64,000 nt of DNA from Gymnorhina tibicen (Eukaryota > Chordata > Aves > Passeriformes > Artamidae), in assembly GCA_013399875.1 (NCBI GenBank), contig VXAZ01009370.1, forward strand, positions 4,015-68,014, in the 5' to 3' direction. Numbering within the stretch: position 1 is the first letter of the stretch; each line of letters opens with the position of its first letter. The notes beneath the pieces were generated by a model. It had not been told where the DNA came from. It did not search any database and worked only from the letters and a program-made list of their open reading frames with translations. Of the stretch, positions 1-13,600 are shown piece by piece. A program made the position numbers and the translations under genes.

Positions 1-430
1 CGCTGTGCCCCGCGGGGGGAAGGAGCGGCAGCGCTGGCGGCGCCCGGGCCGCCGGGGTTACCTGCCCGGCGGGGTGGCGGGAGGTCGCCCCGGCGGCCGC
101 CTCGGTGGCCGCAGGCGCTCAGCTCCCCGCAGCCCTTCCGCGGGCTGGACGCGGGCACGGGGCGCGGTCCCGAACTTCTCCCGTGGGGAGTCACGCGGCC
201 GAGCGCTCCCTGCGTGCTGGACAGACTTTATTTCGTGCCTGCTCCCCGCCCGCCGAGCTGGACTCGGGGCACGGTGGAGCCGGCGCGGACCGTTCCGCAG
301 CGGGTCAGTGCGCAGCGGCACGGGCGGTCCCCGTGCCTCCGCTCCGAGCCGAGCCAGCGGCACATCCAGCGGGGAAAGCACCGGCTCCAGACGCTGGAGC
401 TTTAGGAGCGCGCAGCTGGGTCTGGGGTGA
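1..430. promoter_or_regulatory. CpG-rich block at the 5' side of SNX8
   Basis: The first ~430 bases are very GC- and CpG-rich and change abruptly to AT-richer sequence after about 430. This looks like a CpG island, placed 7 kb upstream of the first visible SNX8 coding exon. There is no ATG on the + strand before about 445, so the SNX8 start codon is not here; the block is either 5' UTR or the start of SNX8 intron 1. A plausible + strand donor (GTGAGG) lies at 427, and a good - strand donor (CAG then GTAACC) lies at 62/61. The open frames crossing the block are what stop-poor GC-rich DNA gives by chance and look like no known protein. Confidence 0.6.
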
Positions 431-3400
431 GGAAACTTGTAGCCAAATGCTGCCCAGCGCTTGTTGTGAAATGAGAGATGGAGGGGGCTCCTGGGTGAAT
501 TGAAGGAATAAAATGTTAAGACTCCTTAGTTAAACTGAAGGAAACTTTTAGAGGGTTCTCTAAAGTTCTCTTTGAAGTGGCTGAAGTTTTGTACCTGCTC
601 TGTGCATTGTGTATTTTTTGCTCAGTTTGGAAAGAAAAATGAGTAGGTAAGCTTAATGCAGGGAAAAATGGTTTGGTTGGACTATATTCAAAATCCACAG
701 TGAGTTTGCTCTTGTTAGGCCTGTGATGCTCCTGATGCAGATAATGCTTATAAATAAATTATTTTGGAATATTTCTGTCCAGGACTGATGTAACATATTG
801 AACAGCAGCCTTTGTGGAAAAATGTCCTACTGTACCAAAGAGAGAGCTTGCTCAGGTACGTCTGTTATGGATTTACCATCTGCTTCAGGAGCCTTATAGA
901 GATAAAACAGTTGTCTCTGAGTATTCTTGAACTGATTAACTTCTGGTGATGGTGCTTCTGTACCTTTCTGACCTACTCAGCCTTCTTTAGAAAACTTGGT
1001 TTTCTTTGGCAAAGATTTTATGATGAACACTGAGAGAGGGTATATAATGATTTGAGCTAAAGAAAAATAATGCTGTGAGTGCAGCAATGTTTTTATTTCT
1101 AGTATCATGATGCAGGTTCAGAGATCTTTGAAGTTTCACACCCATACGTAATTTTTTTTGGAGATCAGCAGCTTGTCAGTGAGTATTTTGGGAGGAATGA
1201 AATATGCAGAGTAATGGAGAGTCCTGATAGGTATCATTGATGCCCCCCCATGAGAGCACATCCAAATGCTGTCTTTTTGATTTTGCAGAGTTCACAGTAC
1301 TTTAATACAACCAAAGAGAAAAAAAAAAAAAAGGATAATGTCCAATATGTTGTAGTCAATTTTGCAGAGTGGCTTTTATTGACTTTTTTTTCCCCCTTTT
1401 GCTTTTACTTCCATGTGAGTCTGTTTTGCAATGATTGCAGGGAGCTAAGCCAGGTGTGTTGGCTGTGTAGGGAGTGAGGTGTCTCTTTTTCTTCTGATGG
1501 TAAACCTTTAACTGTGTGTGCAGCCCCTGGGAGGTTACAGACAGGATAATTTGCACGTGACCACTGATTTCCCCCACAGTCTTCAAGCTTTATGGGTTGG
1601 TGCAGGTTGATGGAAAAAAAATTTACCAGTTCCAGACATATGGAGTTGGTACAAAAGGAGGAGAGCTTTGATGATTGCTTTTCAACCGGATTTGGGATGT
1701 GAATGAGCTTTTTCTAACTATAGTTAGGTGTGAAAAGACCATTGGGAGGCTGTAGTGACTGGAGTGGCAATGCCATTTTTTAATGCTTAAATGCTAACAT
1801 CAAGTTCTTCCCCCAGCGTAATCAGGAGGGTGAGAAATGTGTAAGGAAGATGAGAAGCAAAACAAAGATAAACAATTTCTTTTCATGGGATATTCTTGAC
1901 CTCTATAAGGACAGTTGGTTGTGGAAACTTGCCAGTTTTGTACTCAGGCTAAAACGTCCTTGTGAAAGTTGCCCGGAGTAGTTGTTTGGGTTATTGCTTG
2001 CTGTGTTACATTTGGGTGAGAATTTTTACACTTCCAACCTCTTTGTGAAAAATAATAGCTTAGCAGTCATCCACTGAGCGCTGGGAACCAGCCCTAGCAA
2101 GCATTTGACTTTTTGTCTCTGTAATCTTTGGGCACATTCCTCGATGGATTTTTCTCCACTAATCCTGTTATTCCTTCAAAGTAGCTGCATCTCACTTTAT
2201 TGTGTTTGCTAGGCTGTGGACTGTGGCTCATGGCTGACTTGTGAATGGAATGTGTCCCTTGTGTTCCCAGCCTTGGGAAATCAGATGAATCAGTTGATGA
2301 TCTAACAGCATAGTTAAAAGAACAGGGTGCTAGGCTTAGGGTTAGTTCTTTACACACAGTAAATGTGGGCAACATTGGGAGGAGGTTAAGTTGGTGTTGG
2401 AGTTTTTTTCTGCTGGAGTATGGGATTGTGGTAGTTTGAGAAGCAGCTAAGAGGCCTACAGCTGCAAGGAACTGCAGAAATTCAGGTGCTTTTTAAATAT
2501 TACTGAATAAAGCTTAAATAGTCTCATCTATTTTTGAGCTGTGGCATAACTTCTCTGTTTCATCTTTAAGAGCACCAAGTGCTGAATAACAATCTTAAAC
2601 TTACTTGGAAGAAACCCAAACAACCACCAAAAAAACCCCCCCCCCAAACCAAAACCAAACTACCCACAACACCTCAAAAACAAAGGGAAATATAAAAACC
2701 TAACCAAAGAAAAAAGCCCCAGAAAACCCAGGTTAAGTAGTGCAGGGTACATACTTGACATCTGCACTGAGAAAGCTGCGGTGGTGGTGTTTTGGTTTTT
2801 TTTTAAGGAGAAAAACAAAATGTTGGAGCCTGTTTCCCAGCATCTAATTTTATGATAGTGTGTGTGCTATTTTATCTCGTTTTGGCATTGGGTAGCTTGT
2901 ATTTACGAGGGAATGGTTGGGAAGGAGACTCTTAATTAGAGTGAAGCTAAATATGATAACTTTACTTGTACCCAGTAAGAAATACAGACCTGCCTTCCAT
3001 GTTGAACACACAGCTGTGCTAGACACTTAGCTTTGCTAGACTGATTATTTTGCTTTTCTCCTTTTTTAAATAAGAATTGCATGGTTTTAAATTGTTCAAA
3101 ACAGCCCAAACAAGTTGAGTGCAGTTGTCTCAAAAAATATGTTAAGCCTTTAATAGGAACAAAGTTTTGTTTGCTTTTTTTTTGGTGGGACTTCTGTTGT
3201 TCTTTTCTTTTTCTTTTTTTAGGGGATTTCAAATTACGTAATATTTTTAAAAAAGAAAACTAAGAAGGGAACCTCTTTGAATTTGTAGTTGAAATCTGCA
3301 GCAGCTTTCAGGGAGGCTGATGTGGACACTGGATTCTGGAATTATGGAGGAATGTGTTTGTCACAATAAGGGGGAAAGGCATTTCCATAATTCCTGAGGC

Positions 3401-6400
3401 TTCTCATGAGAAGACAGAAAGGAAAGGGAAATGCTGATGAATGATATTTACATTGCTGTTTTAGTATTCCTGGCCCAGGAGTTGGTAATGGAGGCCTCAT
3501 TTTTTCCAGGGAGAAATCTGAGGTATCTGTCTACAAAACCAGTCAGTTTTCGTATTCCCTTGCATTTCCTGTGGGTTGGATCCCCTGTGCTCCACACAGC
3601 TGTGGCCTGGGATGATGGAGGAGAGATCTTAGCTGTTTTTCCTGAAGGTTTTGCTTCCTTACAGGCTCCTTTCTCCTTCTAGAAAATATGCTACTAATAT
3701 AACAACTAATTCTGTGGCACCAATTACTTAAGCACGTCTAATAAATGTATCTGATTAGCACCTGGTGTAATAAAGAGTTGGTAGCATCAGCTATCTGTAA
3801 AATGGAGATAAGGCCTCCAAATTAGATTGACAGAGCTTAAACAGGGAAGGGAGATCAGTGTTGTGATTTACCACCTGTGCTTCCAGCCCTGGCATCGCCC
3901 TACTGTGTGTGCTTGCTCACATGTAAAACCTCTGTGCAGCTATCCAGGTACTTGGAATTCTGCTCTGGCTTTCATGAATGCATGATTTTGGAAATTTGGA
4001 TGGAGGAAACTGGTAGCTCTGGAGGGCAGATTGCTGCCCAGTTGTATTAGTGGAGTAAAGAATGTTGAGCACTAACTAAGGCGTGAAACACATGGTATGA
4101 AGGAGAGAAATTTTCTATTGCAGTTGTTCTCTGGGTAAATTTCTCAACTCCCTTCAGTCCGAAGGCTACCTGACATGTAAACAAAACAAAAAAGTATTAC
4201 GCAGTGTTTTCGTAGCTGTTTTCTTTTACGACCAAACAAAAATGGGGCCATGCTTTGAATGCTTCTTCAGACTTCTAGTTCTTGTCATCTTGTCTTCTTG
4301 TTTGCATATGTATATGTATTATTTTTAACTTTTATATCAACTTGTTTTCAGTTGTACCAGGCCACTTCCTGATATATCTTATTGACAACAGATTGAGAAA
4401 CTGCCGTAGCAAAAGCCTAGCTTGTAGAAAAAAGCTGATTTTTATTTAGTCTGCTTCCCCGTGTTCCAGGGGACCATTCCATACCTCATTGCTGTATCCA
4501 CTTGCTGCTCTCTCTATATAAACTTTCTAGATAATGATCTGCTGAAACCAAAGGGAATGTTTTCAAAATTAGCTGTTCTCCAGCAGAGTCAGTCCATGAT
4601 GGGAAGCGTTAAGTGTTCTGTTACAATGCATGTAAATCCTTTTACTGGCTGAACACAGGAGCTCATACCAATGAGTTCCCACTATTATCCACCATTCCTG
4701 GCCAGGGCTCTTGAGGCTGTTCCCTAATCGGCTCTTTAGTAAGTACAATGAAAAATGGACTGAAGAATAGCTCCAGTATACATTGCTCGGTAGGGTTAGT
4801 GTTAATGCCATCATAAGCAGTTCCTAAAAGCAGGTTAACAGCTGTTCCAAAGTAATTTTATTGTGTTCTCAGACCAGTGTTTGTGGGTGTAGGTTCACCC
4901 TGAGTACTGTCTTGTTGATACCAGACACGCTGAGGTTGTTAATTAAACAGTAATTATTCAAACTTGTTTGCATGGTTGTCTGGTTTGTGTGATTTCACAC
5001 ATTTAGACAAGGTTGAGATGTAAAGAAGCAACAGATTATTTCAGGGAGAGCCAAGAGTGTGAACTGCTGATAAAGAGAAGGCATTTCCTGTAGGTGAATT
5101 TTAGAAAGCAAATTTAGAGAGCAACTTGATGAAAACTGGAGAAGAATTACCTAGAAAAGAGCAACGTGGCTAAATTGTCAAAGGACTGCGGAGTCTTGCT
5201 TGGTGGGGCATCACTCTGTAGATGTCTCAGCTGGGTAATGGGGTTCAGATCTGTAATGACCTTGAGAGTCCTCAGCATCAGTTTGGTTCTGGGACTTACA
5301 GATGAAACACTGAGGGTTTTGTGTTCACCCTGTACACTTTTCTCCTCATACCTGTCTCTTGCCCTTGGGGTTTCAGTAGTTTACCAGACAATGCTGAGCC
5401 CCCGTTCAGGGGCCAGGCTGTGCTGTTGGTTGTCCAGCAGAAAGGTGGGAAGCAGAGACAGTGCATCAATAGGCGGGAGGAGATGTTGTGTTAGTGCTGA
5501 TTGGCACCGCTTGGGGAAGCAGTTGGGGTGCATTTTGAGCAGCCCCCTTTGGGGGAGGCCTCTGCAATGTTGGCCAGCGGCCGAGCATCACTGAAGGCTC
5601 TGGAATTCTGTGCAGGGATGTGTGTGTGTGTGCACTGGAGGAGCGACAACATCTGCTGTGTCGTGTTGCATTTCACTGATGTGTCTTGAGCAGTTAAACC
5701 CAAGAATTGCAAGGGTGGACACCCAGAGAACTGCTGCTCTGGATATCCAGGGTGCCTTGTGCTCTACGGATGTTATCACTTCATCCAGCAGGATCCCATG
5801 TCAACACTCAATTAGCTTGCATTATTTGACTGCAAATTTCTGGCAGGTAGCTGGAAATTTTTAGGAGCTGCTTCATAGGTGGGGTTAGCAGGTGATATAT
5901 TAGTCTATTAAAGCAGAGGTGTTAAGACTTGCTTCTCTGAGTCACATTAGCAGGAATCTGAAGCCTGATGAGGCATGTGGGATAAGGTCATTTGTCCTGG
6001 ATTTGCTTTGGTTTCATTGGGTTCATTTTATGGAACAAATAGCAAAGTGTCTGTTATGAAGTCATAAATCTGAGGAATTAAAGACTGCTTGTTTTCCCTG
6101 TTTATCAGGGCCTAGGGCACATCAAGGAGCAGGTGGGAAATCCTTATCAGGCGGAGGTCAGGGCTTTCAAGTTAAGGATATGACTTGTTATCTTCCCTGG
6201 GTTAATCTGTTATACAGTTAACAACTTTTTGAACTATGTATCAAAGCTTAAAGAAATACTTCTTGCTTCTGTAGTGTTACTGTCTGTGTTCTCAAAATTG
6301 CAGATATATTTAAGAACTTCTGCACAATGGCAAGGAAGGGATAATGGATCCTACCTGGCTTTTCAGGTACCTTCCATCAGTGGATTTGACTTGCTTTGTA

Positions 6401-7491
6401 AAAGAGCTTGTTCACAATATGCCTCTTACAGAGTGGAAGCAACCCGCCTGCTCCAGACTGGAGAGCAGAACTCAGGTGTGGGGTGAATAAATTCCAGGGT
6501 TGTACCCTCATTTTTCACACCGTTTCCTGTGTGCCAAACGGGTAGAAAAGAAAGGATTGCTTTGCAAAACAACGTAAGCTTAGTTTACAGTCACATAATG
6601 GATGCAGTTATAAAGTCAGGTTGAGACAATAAACCGCAGTCAGGCATTTGATAAGAGAACACTGAGTCATCAGCTTTGCCCCTTCTTTGATGTCATTTGT
6701 CCTCTGGGGCCACATTTTTAAGACTCATCTTTTTTCACTTCTGCATCTGTCTGAGAATCAGTTACTGTCCAAAGCTGCCCAGCTATGGTCAAATTCACTG
6801 TCTAAAGCTGTTTGTTTTCCAACTACAAGCAGTGGAATAGAATAGGTAAATTTGAAGGTTTTGCCACAGCTTGCTGTGATTGAGGAATTGTCGGGTTGGT
6901 AGCCATTATTAGGAACCTTTTCCTTCTGCTTTGGAACTTAGTATGTTGACATAGTAAATTATTGTAATTCACACTCACTGTAGCACACTCATAAGAGTTT
7001 AATAAAATTATGTCAAATGAAGTGTCTCCTTCCTTTGTAATGATGTGCAAAATTAATGGATTAAATTTCGCAGCACAGTAAAACGACACATTTTTCTTTC
7101 CTTCCATGAGTTGTTCTAGGCAGGATCCAAAAGTGCTGAGCAAGGGTTTCATTCATTTTGGCAGATCCTGCTATGGTGGGAGCTGGACAGACAGGAAATT
7201 CAGGCCTCTTAGCTGATTCACAGAAGAAATTTGGCCTGTGATTCTTTGCTTAGTGGAGATGTCTCTGTGACTCGATATAATTGGTGGTGCTCCTGGGTGT
7301 TGAGAGCAGGGAGGTACTGGTGTTGGGAACGTGTGTGAAGCAGCTCAACCTCCCAGGGGAGTGGCCTGGCTGGGCTTCTGGTAGTGTTGCACCACTCTGG
7401 GAACACCAAACAAAGGAACAGAATATTTTAAGGCTACTTCTTTTACTTATATCTTATCAGGTCTACTGTTTTTTCCCTTTTTGTCTTCCAG
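431..7491 (+). other. SNX8 intron 1 (visible part), no gene seen
   Basis: About 7 kb of AT-richer non-coding sequence between the CpG block and the first recognisable SNX8 exon. I see no exon-like homology, RNA gene or long frame. It holds an A12-15 run near 1320, an A/C-rich G-poor tract at about 2610-2730, and a short TG run near 5620. The intron ends in a pyrimidine-rich acceptor ending AG at 7490-7491. Confidence 0.65.
2610..2730. repeat. A/C-rich low-complexity tract
   Basis: Almost G-free on the + strand for about 100 bases, made of CCAAAC/CCACCAAA-like units with a run of ten C. It lies inside SNX8 intron 1. Similar shorter tracts occur near 18660, 44580 and 60915. It is simple-sequence DNA with no coding potential. 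Confidence 0.7.
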
Positions 7492-7682
7492 ATTTGGCAA
7501 AGCCTCCAGTAAATGAACCAAGGGAACCGGAACAGTTTCTCATGCAGACGCCCCAGGGAAATCCACTGCTGCTTTCCCACACCCTGCAAGAGCTATTGAG
7601 CAAGGATAGTGTGCAGGTGGAGCTTATACCTGAAAAGAAGGGCCTTTTTCTGAAACATGTGGAATATGAGGTTTCCAGCAAG
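7492..7682 (+). CDS. SNX8: SNX8 coding exon 2 (first visible)
   Basis: It opens with the last two bases of a split codon (G|AT, Asp) after a TCTTCCAG acceptor and ends in phase 0 before GTAATG. It encodes an unstructured Pro/Glu lead, then MQTPQGNPLLL and the start of the PX domain (VQVELIPEKKGLFLKHVEYEV). An in-frame ATG lies at the MQTPQ position, but human SNX8 has an acidic leader upstream, so a normal upstream start is more likely. Confidence 0.93.
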
Positions 7683-10600
7683 GTAATGTGAACAAGCTTC
7701 GGGCTTGGTGAGAATGTATCCTCTTAAGAATGTCTTTGCAGTTTCTGCTGGCAAAGTCTTGAGTGGTTTAGATGTGCTGGGTGATGCTGGTTTTCAGTAG
7801 ACCAGCTGTGTGGGCTGACTTTTAATGTAGTAGCACTGGGCCTTCCTGACCTGGGCCTCTGCAGCATGGAACATTTGACTGAGGTGTGAAGGATGGTCTG
7901 CAAGTTCACTCGCTTGAAACCTGAGCTCTGTACCAAAGCAGAGGCACGACAATGAGAACTGAACGCTTTTGTAACAAATCAGTGTAGGTAGCTGAAGGTT
8001 TCAAACTCTTCCGAGCTAGTGAAGAAATCGCATTGGCAGCACAAAACCCAATTGTGTGAGTGCTGCTGTCTGAGCTGTGTATTGACTTGTCCCCGCTCCC
8101 CTCCCTGCAGAGGTTCAAGTGCTCGGTGTACAGGCGATACAACGATTTTGTGGTGTTCCACGAGATGCTGCTGCAGAAGTTCCCGTATCGCATGGTGCCG
8201 GCGCTGCCCCCGAAGAGGATGCTGGGAGGTAAAACTGCACCCTGGCTGCTGACCGGAGGGAGGGAGGGGTTTTGCTTCGCGGTGCGAGCGCGGTCAGGGT
8301 GGTGCCGTTGAAAAGAAATACTTAAAGAGATTGAAAGTCTTGGCTTCTGCTCGGCTCAGACAACAGCTTTGAGGTTGTGATACACAGTTTGGAGGCGTGA
8401 ATTGTTGCCATCCTAGAAATTCCTGTAGGCGAGGTATTAAAGCAAAATCTCAGTGGGGTTTCTTCCTGTGGAATTTCGGTATCTAATGGTTTTTCTTAAT
8501 AAGATTTTAGGTGTAGTTCTACACGAGAGCGCGGCAGAGTTGCAGGTATTGCTTCTTAGAAAAACAGGTCGTGATGATCATTGTTTAGTGGTGGACTTGG
8601 CAGTGTTAGTTTAACAGCTGGATTCAGTGATCTTAAATGTTCTTTTCCAACCTAAATGGAATCAGTGTCAGTTCATTCAAGTATACTTTAGCTGTTAGAC
8701 TAGAAACCAAGAAGTATCCCAAGACAGAAAGCATATCAAAGCTCCTTCAGGTACATTTTTCACTAATCTCAAATATTGACACTGGTTTTAAGCATGTATT
8801 ATTTCAAATGTTGTGTAACTGTATAGAATCCTATCTTGTTTAATATTTTATCTGTGAAAGAACAAGCTTTTCAGTGTCTTCTCTCCTGCCCATGGTGCTA
8901 AGCTCACTGTGTTTTGATAAATAATTGATTTCAATTGAGGAGTCCATATATTGCTCCAGTAAAGCAGAATTGGTAAACAGTGAGCAGAGCAGGGTGTGTA
9001 GTGAACTGGAGCAAAGCAAAATCATACCCCTGAAAAGCTTCAATGGTCATATATTCTTATGATGGAACGTGAACTGTGAAGACTTTTTTTGGGGGTGTGA
9101 AACCCATGTATTGAATTTAACCCGATTCAGTGTTCTCAGCCAGAATTTCCACTTCATGCAACACCTGTGAGCAAAGGTACCGTCTCTGATTAATCTCAGT
9201 GGAGAGAGGATGCTTGGAAGGAGCTCCCAATATCTGTCACTTGTCAGGGACTGTTATTTCCTTGCATTGCTGGTGTGTTGATATTTCCCTGCAGTCACCA
9301 GTGCATTTCTTCCCACACATATCATAACTTTGGGGAAAAAACTGATAGGATTAGTTCCCAAACTGTGCTAGGAGAACAGTTCTAATACAGTGCAAAGCTG
9401 TGATAAGGCAGAGAGTGCTGATTGCCTTTAGTCCAGTGACTGCATATAGAGGAGCTGTGGAAGTGGGCCTAATGGAAACTGCAAACAGGGAAAAGGAAGG
9501 GGGAATGAGTAGTTCTTGTTTCTGAGTAGATTAATGGACTGACAAATGGTATTGCAGGATGCAGGATTTAATGGATGAGTGTGGATGTGTGACTCTTGGA
9601 GCCTCCAAGCCCCAGAGCTGGACGGACAAAGCTCTGGGCTTTGTCCTTGGGGTGCTCCTCTGCTGAGTTACCCGGGTCCCAGTGGGGGTCTGCTCCCCTC
9701 CGTCTGTCAGATGGAGATGGATGGCCTGCTCTGCTCCTTTGGAGGATGGCAACCAACTGGGGCAGATCCTGTGGGAAGTGTGCACATGACTTCACAAATG
9801 TCCACGTAGGTTAAGTGTGAGCAAAGTAAAATCAAGATCTGCAACCCCAATGGCAGAAAACTGGATTGGTGCTGTACTGAGGATCACCTGTGAGAGTCCT
9901 CAGAGCCAGCAAACTGCCAGCTTGAAACTGAGGGAAAGGAGTAATAAGCCTTCATGATATGAGAGTGTTGTCATGGATAAGAGCATTCCTTTAATTTCTT
10001 TCCATGCTGCTTCTTTTCCTTTAATCTTTGGGTTTATTTTTTATTGTTCCTGAAAAACTCCAGGGACTTTGATTTACTGCCTTACTGCAGTTATTGCCAG
10101 ATTGAAAATCTTCCTGTTTCAGGAAGAGGAGCAGAGTTTTTTTAGTTTGACAAGTAAAGACTCTGGATGGATGTACTGCAGATTACTGTGCTGGTCTTCC
10201 AAAGTGCTTTTTGACATCGTACATGAAAAAGATGGATGCTGATCCCAGGAGTCCCAAACAGACTGGGATATCCTCTGTGGAACTGATTCAGAGGAAGAAG
10301 AATCTCTGTAGGCCCATAGTTTGTAAGTTGAGGTTTCAGGCCTTAGGCTTGGTTGTTTATCCTTCCTCCCTGACCCACCCTGTGGAAATAACCACGTGTA
10401 GCTGTGTATGCTGGATTTTGGTAAGAGGTAAAGAATGCTTGATGGAGTATTTGTTCAGGTGGTCAATCTAAACCAGTCTGGGTTTGAGAGCTGACAGACT
10501 ACAGGTAACCATTCTTTGGTTTTAGCTGCAGCGCTTGCTTTTTTCTTTCTGAGATGTAATGTGAGGTGCATTAATTGAAATTTCTGTTCCTTCCTGCAGC

Positions 10601-13600
10601 TGATCGCGAGTTCATCGAGTCGAGGAGGAGAGCGCTGAAGCGATTCATAAACCTGGTGGCTCGACACCCCCCTTTCTCAGAAGATGTGCTCTTGAAACTC
10701 TTTCTGTCCTTCAGTGGCTCAGTGAGTGTTTGTTAGCAATAGTCCTGAGCTTGCATGTCTTGCTGTAAGTGCCTCACTGGGCACAGCGTTCAGGATTGCT
10801 GTTAACCTACATGGGTTTGCTCCCTGTGATGAAGAGAATTTTCTCTCAGTAGGTGTTTCCACAGTGGAAAGTGGAAGGTAATTTCACTCAATGCCAGGAG
10901 CGTAGTATTCTGAAAATTGTAACTGTTCTTAGGGGAATAGAGATTATGCTTTTCCTTAAATTAAACCTACCCTGGGTAAAGCTCTATCTGCTGAGTTGTG
11001 CCTTACTGCTGCAATGTATCTGAGACCTGTGTGAACTGCCTGTGTGTTGCTTTGTTATTTCATGCTCATTTGAGTCTGTATTTTCTCCAGGATGTACAGA
11101 ATAAGCTAAGGGAGTTGGTCCAGGGAGTAGGAGATGAATTTGTGACTTGCAGATTAGCTACACAGGCCAAGGTATGTATATTAATTTCTTGCAATGTGTT
11201 ATTCTGGTTTAAATGCCTTTCTTCTCCAAGTGCTTCAGTTATGGCACTGTGCAGTGATGGAGACCTTGGGTAGGAGACTGTTGTTTCCAGAGTTTGAAGG
11301 ACTTGTAATTTTATTGAAAAGATCAAATAAACTTTTGACTCTTAAGGGCCTGATATTTCTAGCTAAATTCTGGCTCATGAATATGATAAAGATTAAACAA
11401 TTAATTCTGCCGAGAACATGTTTCTCTGTAATTACTTGTACTCGCATAACAAACAAATGCACAAATTGCACAATTTTAAAAGTTAGTATCCAGATTGATG
11501 TCTTTCCCTTATGCTCATGCCCTCATTCTGTCTATTGTCCTCTCCCTGTGGGAGAGCAATTTGGACTGTTATGGAAAGGTTAGTTATAAGTTCTCCATAT
11601 ATCTGTTTATCCCAGTGATTAGTGCTATGACAAGTTCTAAGTACGCATCCACTGTGTTCGTTGAGCAATTCCAAAGCAAGTTGTTGTTCAGGTTCCTGCA
11701 GTGCTTGCAGAAGGTTTTGCAACTGGAGCTTAATTCAGGCTTTTACCGGTGATAAACTGGCCGAAAAAAAGCTGAACTTTCAGTTTGTGCTTGACTTTAC
11801 TGGGCTGGGAGTTACCAGCAGGATCAGATCAGAACTTGTGAGCTTGAAACCTCACAAACCCTGTTTTAACTGCGTAGTAGAATTGCAGATTTTGGCAACT
11901 CTGTCTACACTGGGTATCTGAACCTCTTTCTGCTTCTGAAAATTAGGGCTGTTTGTGTGACATCTGACTTGAACACCTAAATGGGAAGCTGATCTCTGCA
12001 GAGTTGTTAGAGCACAGCATGAGGGAGTGAGCACAAGGGGGAAGCATGTCCCCCTCTGCAGACTGTGGCGTGCTTCTGATTTATCCACCAGTAATCCCTC
12101 TGTACTCCTTCAGGACTTCCTCCCAGCTGACATTCAGGCCCAGTTTGCTGCCAGCCGGGAGCTGATCAGGAATATTTATAACAGCTTTTACAAGCTCCGG
12201 GACCGTGCGGAGAGGATCGCTTCCCGAGCCATCGATAACGCCTCCGACCTCCTCATATTTGGGAAGGAGCTAAGGTAGGTTGGGAGGAACAGGGCTTGCT
12301 GATGTGAACGTTTCTGCTGTTGGTTTAGAACCCAAAACTGTTGTAAAGTTTACCTGCAAATGGTCTGGTAAAAATGGGTATTTCAGTGCGTGCTGTAGGA
12401 CATAATCAATTTTCCTTCTGTGAAAGGAGGAAATGCACGCTTTCCACTAAGGCTGCATTCCCTAGAGCGTGAGGAAAGGAAACAGAAATACCTTCACATC
12501 CAGGTACTTGTGTTAGTGTCTCTCTCCCCAGTCTGTACACAGTTAACTGCATTGTGATGGGACAGTAGTAGCTCAGCACTGTGAGCTATCAGACAGATTT
12601 GCAACTCTGAACTGCTCTCTGCAAATAAGTTTTATCTACTCAGTGGGATTTGTCTCCTAGACGTGACCATTGCTTATCTCCTTCCAGCGCTTTGGGCTCA
12701 GACACTACCCCACTTCCTTCCTGGGCTGCTTTGAATAACAACACATGGGGGACTCTGAAACAAGCCTTGAAGGGTCTCTCTGTTGAGTTTGCACTTCTGG
12801 CAGATAAGGCTGTGCAGCAGGTGAGTCCTTCCCTTTCTTCTTTTATTTTTTTTTTCTTTTTGTAACATGAATGAGGGACATTGCTGCCTTAAATTCCATC
12901 TTGAATCATGTGCTCTGTGGACATAAGCTCTTCAAGAGTTAAGAGGGAGATTGTAGTCCAAGCTCACATCCTCAGCTACCAGCCTGCTTGTTCAAACTTG
13001 TGTGAAATACCTGGACTGTGTTTAAATGGGGAAAAAATGTAACAGGCAAGGGAAAGGAGGGAAAAATCTGCTTTCTTTCTTAATTTTAAATGGTTACTGC
13101 ACACGTTAAATTCACTACTAGGGTGAGCTGTCCAAAAATGCTGTGTTCCATCTTATTAATCTGCTTCAGAGAACCCAGAATAACTTACTTCTGAATCAAA
13201 TTTTCGCATTCATGTACTTCAACATTATGTGAGAATCATTCAGACAGAAGCACCACATTCCTGTCTAAGTGTACAGTGTGGTAATGACTGTCAGAATAAT
13301 GTGAGAACACGACAGTCTGGGAAGGAAAAGTAATAGTTTTGTGTTCAGTGCTCTTCATCTCACTGTGTTAAGACACTTGGCGTGCTTTTGTAGATCAGTC
13401 AGGCCAGGTCTCTCTCTCCAGTTCACGCTCCAGAGAGCTCTATTGATACAGGAAGAAAAGAGTATTTTGTACAATAAAAAAACTGGTAGTGAAATTTGTC
13501 TTGGTGTCCCATCTCTGCCTTCTGATGCATGAACTATTTTATGGGGAACATGCAGATATTCAGAGTTTTAATGGATTAGTTACATTGTAGGAAGGGAAGG

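Noticed and set aside
5..503. Long frames in the first 500 bases, including one whose phase fits SNX8 exon 2 if spliced at 427
   Set aside because: No ATG in any of them and no resemblance to the acidic SNX8 N terminus; the phase match has a one-in-three chance.
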